A stretch of 64,000 nt of DNA, taken from Terrirubrum flagellatum. Its GTDB lineage: Bacteria; Pseudomonadota; Alphaproteobacteria; Rhizobiales; Beijerinckiaceae. The stretch covers positions 124,001 through 188,000 of the forward strand of contig NZ_CP091854.1 of NCBI RefSeq assembly GCF_022059845.1. Direction: 5' to 3'. The position numbers and the translations under genes were made by a program. The notes beneath the pieces are model-generated. The model was not told where the DNA came from. It saw nothing but the letters and a program-made list of their open reading frames with translations, and made no database searches. Position 1 is the stretch's first letter. Each line of letters starts with the position of its first letter. This document shows positions 10,629-18,530 of this stretch, piece by piece.

Positions 10629-12191
10629 CTATTCGCCGCGCTTCAGCGCGTCGGCCATCTTCTCCGCGATCATCACTGTCGTGAGATGGGTGTTGGCGCG
10701 CGGAACCTCGGGCATGATCGAGGCGTCGATCACGCGCAGGCCCGTGCAGCCGATGACGCGGCAGGAGGGATCGACGACGGAGCGCGGATCGTCCGCCGCG
10801 CCCATGCGGCAGGTTCCGCTGGCGTGCTGTGCGTCGGCGACTTCCGACAGCATCCAGTTATCGAGCGCTGCGCCGCCAAGCTCATCTTCGATCGAGCGCC
10901 CGGTCATCCCGTATTCGACGCGCGTCGTCGCTGTTTTCAAGGCGGGCTGCAATGAAATCTCGCGCAGGCGACGCACGCCGTCACGCATGCGCAGGAGATC
11001 GCGCTCGTCGGTCAGCATGCGCTCATGCACGTCAGGATCGGCGGCGGGGTCCGTGCTCGTGATGCGCACATATCCCTGGCTGAAGGCCTGATAGACCGAG
11101 ACGATGATGCGGGCGCGCGCGAGATCGCCTTCGCGCTCCGGGCGAAGATTGAAGGCGATCATGATCATGTCGTTCTCGCCGGCGCCGGCGAGGCCGGAAG
11201 AATAGCGCAGGCAGCAATTGGTGTGGCGATGCATGCGCGTGTTGACGCGCGCCTCGTCGCCGAGATCAAGCATGAAGCCAAGCGCGGGATGATCGAGGAG
11301 ATTTTTGCCGACCGGCAGATCGGCGCGAACGGAGATGCCGAATTTTTCGAGCAGCGCGCGCGGGCCGACGCCGGAGCGCTGCAGAATCAGAGGCGAATGG
11401 ATCGCGCCGGCGGACAGGATCACTTCGCGCGTCGCGCGAAACGCGCGCGCTTCGCCTTTCACAAGCGCCGAGACGCCGCTGACATGCGGACGGTTGCCTT
11501 CGAAGGTGAGCGTATCAACGAGCGCGTCTCCCACGATGGTGAGATTGGCGCGGCCGCGCGCCGGCTCGAGATAGCCGTCATTGGTGGAGATGCGCAGGCC
11601 CGCCCGGCTGTTGATCGCGTAAGGCGAAACGCCTGTGCCCTCAGGCGCGTTGTGATCGTCGCACCAGCCATAATCGAGGCCGAGCGCGGCGTTCATCAAC
11701 GCGCGATCGACATGGCCCCAATCCTCGACGGCGGCGCGGAACACGGGGATCGGCCCCTCCTTGCCGTGATAGGGCCTGTCGCCGAAATTCTCATCGGTCT
11801 CGAGTTTGTTGAAATAGGGCAGCACATCGCTCCAACCCCAGCCGGCGCAGCCTGCGGCGACCCAGCGCGCGAAATCGTCGGGAATGGCGCGGATCGCGAT
11901 CTGGCCATTGATGGTTGAGGAGCCGCCCATGGCGCGGCCGCGCCAGAGCAGCTTCGGCTCCTGCCTGTCGGTGCGGCGCGCGAGCAGCGTCGGCCAGCGG
12001 AAATCATCATCCGCGATGGCGCGCATCGGGTTCGGGATGCGGATATGGTCGGGCGTCTCCGCCGTGCGGATGTCGCGGCCGGCTTCGAGCAGGAGCACGC
12101 GCGTTGAGGGATCTTCGCTCAGACGCGCCGCCAGCGCGGCGCCGGCGGAACCCGCGCCGATGATGATGTAGTCAAATTCGTCGGCCGCCAT
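10629..12191 (-). CDS. GMC family FAD-dependent oxidoreductase (choline dehydrogenase-like)
   Basis: A 520-residue flavoprotein of the glucose-methanol-choline family, which oxidises alcohols to aldehydes or ketones. The FAD-binding dinucleotide fold is at the N-terminus (IIIGAGSAGAALAARLS, then LLLEAGRD). The GMC signature 1 region is around WRGRAMGGSSTINGQI. The C-terminal catalytic part has the conserved His in DAQHASGTCRMG (about residue 452) and the second catalytic position in PRANTHLTTVMIAEKMAD, where the Asn/His of the family reads N-T-H. No signal peptide is seen. It is convergent with hyuB across a REP-like element, so it is a separate transcript. The substrate is not predictable; choline is unlikely to be assumed without a betaine context. 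Confidence 0.9.
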   Translation of the reverse strand: MAADEFDYIIIGAGSAGAALAARLSEDPSTRVLLLEAGRDIRTAETPDHIRIPNPMRAIADDDFRWPTLLARRTDRQEPKLLWRGRAMGGSSTINGQIAIRAIPDDFARWVAAGCAGWGWSDVLPYFNKLETDENFGDRPYHGKEGPIPVFRAAVEDWGHVDRALMNAALGLDYGWCDDHNAPEGTGVSPYAINSRAGLRISTNDGYLEPARGRANLTIVGDALVDTLTFEGNRPHVSGVSALVKGEARAFRATREVILSAGAIHSPLILQRSGVGPRALLEKFGISVRADLPVGKNLLDHPALGFMLDLGDEARVNTRMHRHTNCCLRYSSGLAGAGENDMIMIAFNLRPEREGDLARARIIVSVYQAFSQGYVRITSTDPAADPDVHERMLTDERDLLRMRDGVRRLREISLQPALKTATTRVEYGMTGRSIEDELGGAALDNWMLSEVADAQHASGTCRMGAADDPRSVVDPSCRVIGCTGLRVIDASIMPEVPRANTHLTTVMIAEKMADALKRGE

Positions 12192-12538
12192 TTTCGATCC
12201 CGCGCCATCGCCGCAATCCCCTGCGCGGCTTGTTCTTCCTCGCCGATCGCAATGCGCGCGTCATCCCTCGAACCGCACGGCTGATCGCCATCGAACGCAA
12301 GGCTTGGTTCCGGTTTGCGGGAAACGTGGCGACGATGCACTCGATTGAAGCGGATGAACTCGGGGACGGGCGATGATCGCTCGCAGTTTGAACATGGCCG
12401 CCACGGCGCGCAGCCATTGATTGCCGCAGACGCAGGCGAAGAATGTCGCCGCGATCCGAGCGGGTTGGGGCTCTTCCGCCACCGGGAGCGGCGTGATATT
12501 GTCTTACCAGATTGCGATCGATAAGGGATCAACCAGAA
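12192..12538. other. Intergenic stretch between GMC gene and vapB
   Basis: About 350 bases lie between the divergent GMC gene and vapB. Both strands contain short open frames, but none has a convincing start, ribosome-binding site or recognisable motif. Promoters for both neighbours must lie here, but I see no clear box pair. Confidence 0.4.
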
Positions 12539-12751
12539 ATGGCGGCCCGGGCGAAGCTCTCGGCGAAATTCCAGATCAGCATCCCCAAGGAGGTGCGAAT
12601 CGCCCAGGAATGGCGGGCGGGACAGGAATTCGTCTTCATCCCGAAGGGCAAGGGCGTGATGGTCATGCCGGCGCCGAAGCTCGACGAGCTCAGAGGGATC
12701 GCTCGCGGGGCGGATGCGCGCGGCTATCGCGATCGCAAGGATCGTGTTTGA
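12539..12751 (+). CDS. vapB: VapB-type antitoxin, AbrB/SpoVT DNA-binding family
   Basis: A 70-residue antitoxin. The N-terminal swapped-hairpin DNA-binding domain is seen in AARAKLSAKFQISIPKEVR, and the C-terminal tail (DELRGIARGADARGYRDR) would wrap the toxin. Ribosome-binding site AAGGGA (12523-12528) lies ten bases before the chosen ATG; an upstream in-frame start at 12512 would add nine unlikely residues. The antitoxin is expected to neutralise the following PIN-domain RNase and to repress its own promoter. The stop overlaps the toxin's TTG start (TTGA). Confidence 0.85.
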   Translation: MAARAKLSAKFQISIPKEVRIAQEWRAGQEFVFIPKGKGVMVMPAPKLDELRGIARGADARGYRDRKDRV

Positions 12752-13131
12752 AGCGGGTTGTCGACACCTCGGCCTGGATCGAGTGGTTGCGGGACGGCGC
12801 TGCGGCCGAGACGCTGAAGGCGCATTGGCCGGAGCCGGCCGAGACCATCGTTCCCACGCTCGTGCAATTCGAGCTTGCGAAATGGCTCATGCGCGAAGTG
12901 TCGGAAGAGGCGGCTGATCAGGCGATCGCGCATACCGAGCGCTGCATCGTCGCGCCGCTCGACACGCGGATCGCGCTGCGGGCTGCCGATCTCTCCGGCG
13001 CTCACAAGCTCGCGGCCGCCGATGCGATCATCTACGCCACAGCGCTGGAGCAGGGCGCGGACTGCCTGACCTGCGACGCGCATTTCGAGCGGCTGGAGAA
13101 TGTCCTGTTCGTCCGGAAGCCGCGCGACTGA
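12748..13131 (+). CDS. vapC: VapC-type toxin, PIN-domain ribonuclease
   Basis: A 127-residue PIN-domain RNase. The four conserved acidic residues are present: D6 (VVDTSAWIEW), E42 (VQFELAKW), D92 (AADAIIYATAL) and D110 (LTCDAHF). The start is inferred as TTG because it falls in the TTGA overlap with the vapB stop and places D6 where PIN proteins have it; the frame is open far upstream but that part has no family similarity. VapC toxins cleave tRNA or rRNA when free of VapB. All catalytic residues are intact, so the module looks active. Confidence 0.87.
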   Translation: MKRVVDTSAWIEWLRDGAAAETLKAHWPEPAETIVPTLVQFELAKWLMREVSEEAADQAIAHTERCIVAPLDTRIALRAADLSGAHKLAAADAIIYATALEQGADCLTCDAHFERLENVLFVRKPRD

Positions 13132-13234
13132 AATTTCTTCTTCCCTCCGCGTTGCGCGCATGGCAGGCGCCGGCGTCATACCGGGTCCGGGACTTGCATC
13201 GGTCGCGCAACATTCCTTTTCTGTCCGTCGCCAG

Positions 13235-14278
13235 ATGACAAATTCAACTCTTCCACGCCGCCTCGGCTTTTTCACCCGCCTGCTCGATGATGTCGGGCCG
13301 GGCGAGCGCTATCGGCTCGCGGCGGCGCAGATCGCGCATGCCGAGCGCTTTGGATTTGATTCCGCCTGGATCGCGCAGCATCACTTTCATGAAGCGGAAG
13401 GCGGCTTGCCCTCGCCCTTCGCATTCCTTGGCTATGTCGCCGCGCGCACCTCGCGCATCCGGCTTGGCACGGGCATCGTCACGCTGCCGCTCGAACTCGC
13501 CGTGCGCGTCGCCGAAGATGCGGCGGTGCTCGATCTCCTCTGCGAGGGCCGCTTCGAGTTGGGCGTCGGCACCGGCGGCAATCCGACGGCGTTCGCGGCG
13601 TTTGGTCTCGACAGCGACGCGCGCTCCGAGATTTTCGCGCGCAATGTCGCGGTGCTGCGCAAGGCGCTGAAGGGCGAAGCGCTCGATGGCGGCGATATGA
13701 TCTATCCCGCGCGGCCCGAGCTGGCGGAGCGCATCTGGCAAGCGACATTCTCCGTCAGCGGCGGCGAGCGCGCGGGCAAGGCGGGCGACGGGCTACTGCT
13801 GTCGCGCACGCAGCCGCGATCAAAGGACAATCCCGACGCGACGCTGGCCGAAATTCAGCATCCCATCATCGACGCCTATATGGCGGCGCTGCCGCCGGGT
13901 CGCGGCCCGCGCATCCTGGGATCACGCACGCTCTATGTCTCTGAGAATCGCGAGGAGGCGATGCGCTTCGCCGATATCGGTCTGCGCCGCCAGCTCGACA
14001 AGGCGATCGCCGCCGGCCACGCGCCGCCGGGCGATCGACTTGAAGACATGATCAAGGCGTTCGACGTGCATGTGGGAACGCCTGACGATGTGATCGCGTC
14101 GCTGAATGCGGATTCGACGTTGGCGCGCGTCACCGATCTCGTCTTCCAGGCGCATTCCGTCGATCCGCCGCACCCCTATATCCTGCGTTCGATCGAACTG
14201 ATCGCAGAGAAAGTGGCGCCGGCGCTCGGCTGGTCGCCGGCTTCGACATCCGCGCCGCGTGTCGCGCTGGTGCGATAA
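13235..14278 (+). CDS. Luciferase-like FMN-dependent monooxygenase (KPN_01858-type LLM)
   Basis: A 347-residue TIM-barrel flavoprotein of the bacterial luciferase-like family. Features include LGFFTRLLDD at the start, IAHAERFGFDSAWIAQHHFHE (substrate/flavin loop), SRIRLGTGIVTLPLE and the phosphate-binding ELGVGTGGNP. From memory of the family, it resembles the subfamily described as putative FMN-dependent luciferase-like monooxygenase of KPN_01858 type, which travels with the two kinds of gene that follow here. The start was placed at ATG 13235 on homology grounds; no good ribosome-binding site precedes it and the frame is open upstream. The reaction is unknown; FMNH2-dependent oxygenation is the family's chemistry. 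Confidence 0.85.
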   Translation: MTNSTLPRRLGFFTRLLDDVGPGERYRLAAAQIAHAERFGFDSAWIAQHHFHEAEGGLPSPFAFLGYVAARTSRIRLGTGIVTLPLELAVRVAEDAAVLDLLCEGRFELGVGTGGNPTAFAAFGLDSDARSEIFARNVAVLRKALKGEALDGGDMIYPARPELAERIWQATFSVSGGERAGKAGDGLLLSRTQPRSKDNPDATLAEIQHPIIDAYMAALPPGRGPRILGSRTLYVSENREEAMRFADIGLRRQLDKAIAAGHAPPGDRLEDMIKAFDVHVGTPDDVIASLNADSTLARVTDLVFQAHSVDPPHPYILRSIELIAEKVAPALGWSPASTSAPRVALVR

Positions 14279-14313
14279 GTCCGCGTTGCAATTCAAATCC
14301 GGAGCGTTCGCCC

Positions 14314-14937
14314 ATGAATGCGATTCCAGACGACGTGATCGATCATCTCGCCGGCGTCGCGCCGGGCTCGTCGCTCGACGAGATTCGCTCGCGCCGCGCG
14401 CAGGCGCGCGAGAATGCGCAGAAGAGTTTTCTCGCTTTGTTCGCACCTGACACGTTCGATGAGATGTCGGCTCAGGAGCGCTATGCGGTTGCCTTGTTCG
14501 TCTCCGCTGTTCATGGCGCGGCGAAGCCCGCGGGATTCTATGGCGCGGGCCTGGCGAAGTCAGGCGCGTCGCCCGCGCTGGCGCAAGCGGTTTCCAGCGA
14601 AGCCGCGAAAGGGAAAACAAGCGGTCCCTATGGCGCCTATCCCGCGGGACCGCTCAGCGCTGAGGATAAAAAGGGTCTGATCTATCGCGCAAGCGATGGA
14701 GCGCGCACGGCGCTTGGGCTGCGACTCGCCGCCGCGCTCGAACATGCGCATCTCCTCGTGTTTCGCCCGCGCGATGCAAATCCCGACGTATTGCAGGCGC
14801 TTCTCGATGCGGGCTGGTCGAGCACGGGCATCGTCACCCTGTCACAGCTCGTCGCGTTTCTCGCTTTCCAGATCAGGGTGGTCGCAGGATTGCAGATTCT
14901 CGGCGCGCGCACAGGCGCGGCCGGCAAGGCGGCGTGA
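14314..14937 (+). CDS. CMD-domain protein, Avi_7170 type
   Basis: A 207-residue protein related to the carboxymuconolactone decarboxylase/AhpD fold. It matches in layout the small family named for Avi_7170 of Agrobacterium vitis: N-terminal DVIDHLAGVAPGSSLDEIRSRR, a central QERYAVALFVSAVHG helix, and a C-terminal LSQLVAFLAFQIRVVAGLQIL segment. No CxxC redox pair is seen, unlike the next gene. It starts 35 bases after the luciferase-like gene with CGGAGCG upstream and is 11 bases from the AhpD-like gene, so the three form an operon. The role is unknown; redox support of the monooxygenase is an inference. Confidence 0.8.
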   Translation: MNAIPDDVIDHLAGVAPGSSLDEIRSRRAQARENAQKSFLALFAPDTFDEMSAQERYAVALFVSAVHGAAKPAGFYGAGLAKSGASPALAQAVSSEAAKGKTSGPYGAYPAGPLSAEDKKGLIYRASDGARTALGLRLAAALEHAHLLVFRPRDANPDVLQALLDAGWSSTGIVTLSQLVAFLAFQIRVVAGLQILGARTGAAGKAA

Positions 14938-14948
14938 GGGAGAGCATC

Positions 14949-15557
14949 ATGAGCGAGACGGTCATCCGCCACAACGACAACAAGGAGCCGAACGCCTTCA
15001 CGCAGGCCGAGCTCGACTGGCTGCCCTGGCTCGAGCCCTTTCCGGAGGCGGATTTCACCGAACGCCACTGGGCCGGGCTTGTCGATCCCGCGCGCATCAA
15101 GTCGCCTTACTTCAGGCTGCTGGCGCGCGATCCAGACATTCTCGGCGCGCGCACGAAGACCGACAAGGATATCTTCTACAACACCGTGAATGGATTGCCG
15201 CGCGCCGAGCGCGAGCTCGCCGCGGCTGCGGCGTCGCGCCTCAACGGCTGCATCTATTGCGCCTCGGTGCATGCGCGCTTCGCCACCGTGCATTCCAAGA
15301 GGAAGGAGGATGTGCAGCGGCTGCTCGACGAAGGCGTCGGCGTCGACATCGATCCGCGCTGGAATGCGGTGATCGCGGCCTCGGTCGCGCTGACCGAGAC
15401 GCCTGTCGCGTTTGATTCGACTCATATCGACCGGCTGCGCGAAGCCGGCCTCGACGACGCCGAAATCGTCGACGTCATCAACGGCGCCGCCTTCTTCAAT
15501 TGGGCGAATCGATTGATGCTGTCACTCGGCGAGCCGAGCGCGTCTGCGAAAGCATAG
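14949..15557 (+). CDS. Alkylhydroperoxidase AhpD-like protein, Avi_7169 type
   Basis: A 202-residue AhpD-fold protein with the peroxidase redox motif C101-x-x-C104-x-x-x-H108 (CIYCASVH), the active site of AhpD and related peroxidases. The N-terminal LDWLPWLEPFPEADFTERHW region is typical of the Avi_7169-type subgroup. The chosen ATG has GAGGGAGAG a few bases upstream and lies just past the CMD-domain stop. In AhpD the cysteines reduce peroxide using a thiol or lipoyl partner; here the partner is unknown. Conserved pairing with the luciferase-like gene suggests it removes a peroxide or reactive by-product of that monooxygenase (inference). Confidence 0.87.
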   Translation: MSETVIRHNDNKEPNAFTQAELDWLPWLEPFPEADFTERHWAGLVDPARIKSPYFRLLARDPDILGARTKTDKDIFYNTVNGLPRAERELAAAAASRLNGCIYCASVHARFATVHSKRKEDVQRLLDEGVGVDIDPRWNAVIAASVALTETPVAFDSTHIDRLREAGLDDAEIVDVINGAAFFNWANRLMLSLGEPSASAKA

Positions 15558-15719
15558 CAATCGGGTCGAACTGCACATAACCATGTGCGAAGCGTCCCGA
15601 TCTGAATCACTCCTGACGCTTCATAAACCGCAGCGGCGGCTCGTGCTTTCGTTTCCTGTCCCCGTCGCCTAGAACTAGCCAATCTGCAGCCTGGGGGTGG
15701 GCGCTGAAAGGACGGGTGG

Positions 15720-17690
15720 ATGCGCGTGAGGCAGGGCGGCCGGCGACGGGCGCGCCAACTGCTGGTTTGCGTTTCGGTGTGGGCCGTGGCTGGCGCCGGG
15801 AGCGCGCGCGCGTTCGATTTCTTCGGCTGGTTCAGCGAAAAGCCGCCGCAACCGACCGCCACCACTCTTCCCTATGAATTGAAGATCGAAGGCCTCGACG
15901 CGGATAAATCCGCCGCGGCCGCGATCAACGACGTCTCTGTTCTCTATCGCCTGCGCAATGAGCCGCCGCAGAATGGCGATGAGCTGGCGCGTCGGGCCGA
16001 GAGCGATCTGCCGCGCATCGTCGATGCGATGTGGGGCGCGGGCTACTATGCCGCGAAGGCGTCGATCCGCGTCGCCGGCCAGCCGCTGACCCTGCAGAGC
16101 CCGGCGACCTCGGCGGCGCGCAGCGCCGCCGACAGGCTCAAAGGTCGCGCGGCCGTTCCCGTGGAGATCGTGGTCGAGCCCGGGCCGCTCTATCGCTTCA
16201 GCCGCATCGAGGTGGTGGAGAGTAGCGGCCGCGGCTTCGACGCGGCCGTGCTTCCCGAGCGTGTGATTTCGCTGAAGCGCGACGATCCCGCGCGCACCGC
16301 AAGCCTGCTCGAAGCGACGGCGCAATTGTCAGATCATTTTCGCGATCGCGGCCATCCCTTCGTGAAGGTCGAGCGGCGCACGCCCGTGATCGATCATCGC
16401 AAGCAGACTGTCGATGTCGCGCTCGTGGTCGCGCCAGGTCCGGTCGCGGGCCTCGGCCGCATCGATGTTGTCGGCACGAAGGACGTCGATCCCGCTGTCG
16501 TGCGCTCCTTCATCTATGCGGAGCCGGGCGATCCCTATTCGCCCCGCGCGCTCGCCGCCATTCGCAAGTCGGTGACGAAGATCGAGGCGATCGGTTCGGC
16601 GCGCGTGCGCGAGGGAACATCGCTCGACGCCAACGGCAATCTGCCGCTGACGCTCGATGTGACCGAGCGCCTGCCGCGCGTGATCGGCGGCTCGGTGCGC
16701 TATTCCACCGTCGATGGTCCTGCGCTGAAAGCCTACTGGGCTCATCGCAATCTCTTCGGCGGCGCCGAGCGGTTGAGAATCGACGCCGATCTTTTCTACA
16801 ATTCCGTCGACCAGCCCTGGTCGACCGAAAAGAGAAACAAGAATTTCGATTTCAAGAATCTTGGCGGGAGACTCTCCGCATCATTCCTCAAGCCGGCGCT
16901 TGGCGGAACGCGTAACGATCTGCTGATCGACGTCTATGGCCAGCGCGAAAGCACCGATTTCTACACCAGCAAGCTCGTCAATGCGACGGCGGCGATCCGC
17001 CATCGTTTCACCGACAGCTTCTCGATTCAGGGCGGCGTCGAAGGCGAGATCGGGCAATCGATCGATCCCTTGGGCAAGCTGAATTACGGACTTATTGGCC
17101 TGCCTGTATCGGTGACCTACGATTCGACCGATCGTCCGCTCGATCCGACGCGCGGGATCAAGGTGACAGCCTCGCTCGCGCCCTATCACGGCTTTCGCGA
17201 CGCGCCGACTTTCTTCGGCGTCGGCCGCGCGCAGGCCTCGACCTACTACGCGCTCGATGAGGCCGCGCGCTACATCATCGCGGCGCGCGTCGGATTCGGA
17301 TCGATCGTCGGCGGCGATCTCGCGGAGATTCCGGCGACGCGGCGCTTCTATGCCGGCGGCGGCGGCTCCGTGCGCGGCTTCGAATATAAGAGCCTCGGGC
17401 CGCGCGATCCGCGCGGTTACGTCATCGGCGGCAGGAGCCTGATCGAAGGCTCGCTCGAGGCGCGCATCAAGATCACCGACACGATCGGCTTCGTGCCTTT
17501 CATCGACGCCGGACAGGCTTACGCCTCTTCGTTGCCCGACGGATCGGAGCGCCTGCGGTTCGCAGCGGGACTTGGATTGCGTTATTACACGTCGATCGGT
17601 CCCATTCGTGTCGATGTGGCGACACCGCTTGATCGCCGCGGCGGCGAGCGGCCCTATGCGATCTATGTCAGCCTGGGGCAGTCTTTCTGA
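15720..17690 (+). CDS. tamA: Outer-membrane translocation/assembly module TamA (Omp85 family)
   Basis: A 656-residue Omp85-family outer-membrane protein. A basic N-terminus and hydrophobic stretch ending at SARAFDFF form the signal peptide. POTRA repeats fill about residues 45-330 (YELKIEGLDADKSAAAAI, IDVVGTKDVDPAVVRSFI). The C-terminal beta-barrel contains the lid-loop motif GGGGSVRGFEYKSLG (about residue 547) with the conserved RGF, and ends with Phe (VSLGQSF), the outer-membrane insertion signal. TamA works with inner-membrane TamB in envelope lipid transport and outer-membrane protein assembly. tamB follows on the same strand but only after 840 bases holding two opposite-strand small genes. 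Confidence 0.92.
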   Translation: MRVRQGGRRRARQLLVCVSVWAVAGAGSARAFDFFGWFSEKPPQPTATTLPYELKIEGLDADKSAAAAINDVSVLYRLRNEPPQNGDELARRAESDLPRIVDAMWGAGYYAAKASIRVAGQPLTLQSPATSAARSAADRLKGRAAVPVEIVVEPGPLYRFSRIEVVESSGRGFDAAVLPERVISLKRDDPARTASLLEATAQLSDHFRDRGHPFVKVERRTPVIDHRKQTVDVALVVAPGPVAGLGRIDVVGTKDVDPAVVRSFIYAEPGDPYSPRALAAIRKSVTKIEAIGSARVREGTSLDANGNLPLTLDVTERLPRVIGGSVRYSTVDGPALKAYWAHRNLFGGAERLRIDADLFYNSVDQPWSTEKRNKNFDFKNLGGRLSASFLKPALGGTRNDLLIDVYGQRESTDFYTSKLVNATAAIRHRFTDSFSIQGGVEGEIGQSIDPLGKLNYGLIGLPVSVTYDSTDRPLDPTRGIKVTASLAPYHGFRDAPTFFGVGRAQASTYYALDEAARYIIAARVGFGSIVGGDLAEIPATRRFYAGGGGSVRGFEYKSLGPRDPRGYVIGGRSLIEGSLEARIKITDTIGFVPFIDAGQAYASSLPDGSERLRFAAGLGLRYYTSIGPIRVDVATPLDRRGGERPYAIYVSLGQSF

Positions 17691-17728
17691 TGCGGCGCGC
17701 GATTCTTCCTGTCGCGCGGGACGCGCTC

Positions 17729-17947
17729 TCAGGCCGCCTCGGACGGCAGCGCCACGCGGCCGATTTCGGCCAGCACCTTGATGTCGCGCGCGCCGTGGCG
17801 GAATGCCTCGAAGATGGCGAGCGCGGCTTCGCGACGCTCGGCCTCGCTGATGTCGAGACCGCGGCAGGCGCGATCGAACGCCGACTGCATGATCGCCAGA
17901 TCTTCTGGCGTGAATTCCACGCCGGAATCCCGGATGAGAGACTTCAT
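17729..17947 (-). CDS. Small conserved-looking hypothetical protein
   Basis: A 72-residue mostly helical acidic protein starting MKSLIRDSGVEFTPEDLAIM. The start at 17947 is supported by AGGAGAGGG just upstream on this strand; an in-frame extension to 17998 is less likely. The composition (FDRACRGLDISEAERREAALAIFEAFRHG) resembles short regulatory or adaptor proteins common in alphaproteobacteria, but I recognise no named family. It is antisense to the tamA-tamB direction, with its stop 38 bases from the tamA stop. Confidence 0.65.
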   Translation of the reverse strand: MKSLIRDSGVEFTPEDLAIMQSAFDRACRGLDISEAERREAALAIFEAFRHGARDIKVLAEIGRVALPSEAA

Positions 17948-18012
17948 GACCCTCTCCTGTTTTCTGGACGCGGCAAGCCTGACCTTTGCAAGCGGCAAAA
18001 TTTTGGCGCCGG

Positions 18013-18252
18013 CTATCGCGCCGACAGCACCCGGATGCGGTTGGCGAGATCGCCATCGACGGGCTGCGCGCGCGTTGTCGCCGCGGCGCCGCCAAGCGCC
18101 TCGTTCGGAGCCTGCCTGCGCAGAACGATCTTCTCTTCATCGACATGCTCGGTGAAAAATCCAAACGCTTCGACTGCGTATAACAGGCCGGATTCGTCGT
18201 TTGGAATTTCGATGCGGGAGCCGATGCGCTGCGGAAGCAAGGTCGATAGCAT
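18013..18252 (-). CDS. Small hypothetical protein
   Basis: A 79-residue protein beginning MLSTLLPQRIGSRIEIPNDESG. TGGAGCG lies upstream of the ATG. The first 50 residues look like a compact alpha/beta fold (GLLYAVEAFGFFTEHVDEEKIVLRR); the C-terminal part is low complexity. It could be co-transcribed with the 72-residue gene 65 bases downstream. No family recognised; coding status rests on codon bias and start context only. Confidence 0.5.
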   Translation of the reverse strand: MLSTLLPQRIGSRIEIPNDESGLLYAVEAFGFFTEHVDEEKIVLRRQAPNEALGGAAATTRAQPVDGDLANRIRVLSAR

Positions 18253-18332
18253 GGGGCGCTCCAGTTTCGTTGGCGTGCTTTCCCCAGCGAGCGCGGCGAC
18301 AATAAGGAGCGCGTTTGAAACATTTGCGACGC

Positions 18333-18362
18333 GCTCGCGACGGGAGACTCATCGTCGCGAGC
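18333..18362. other. Perfect 10-bp inverted repeat upstream of tamB
   Basis: GCTCGCGACG, a 10-base loop, then CGTCGCGAGC, followed by the A/T-rich ATGAATTATTTTTA. It sits in the gap between the leftward small gene and rightward tamB. Read rightward it has terminator shape; it could equally be a regulator site. Confidence 0.4.
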
Positions 18363-18530
18363 ATGAATTATTTTTAACGAGAACGGGCTTGAATTTCCGC
18401 GCGCGGCGCCAGAGGCCGCACAAAGGTCATGTTCGCGTTGACCATGCAATGCTGGCGCCGCGCGAGATATTGCAACGCAGCAAGCGGGCGCGGGGCGCAA
18501 ATGTGCGCGATGCTGCTGCGGAGGCGGCGA

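Noticed and set aside
12421-12747. N-terminal extension of the vapC reading frame
   Set aside because: It overlaps vapB out of frame, has no PIN similarity, and the TTGA junction gives a proper VapC start.
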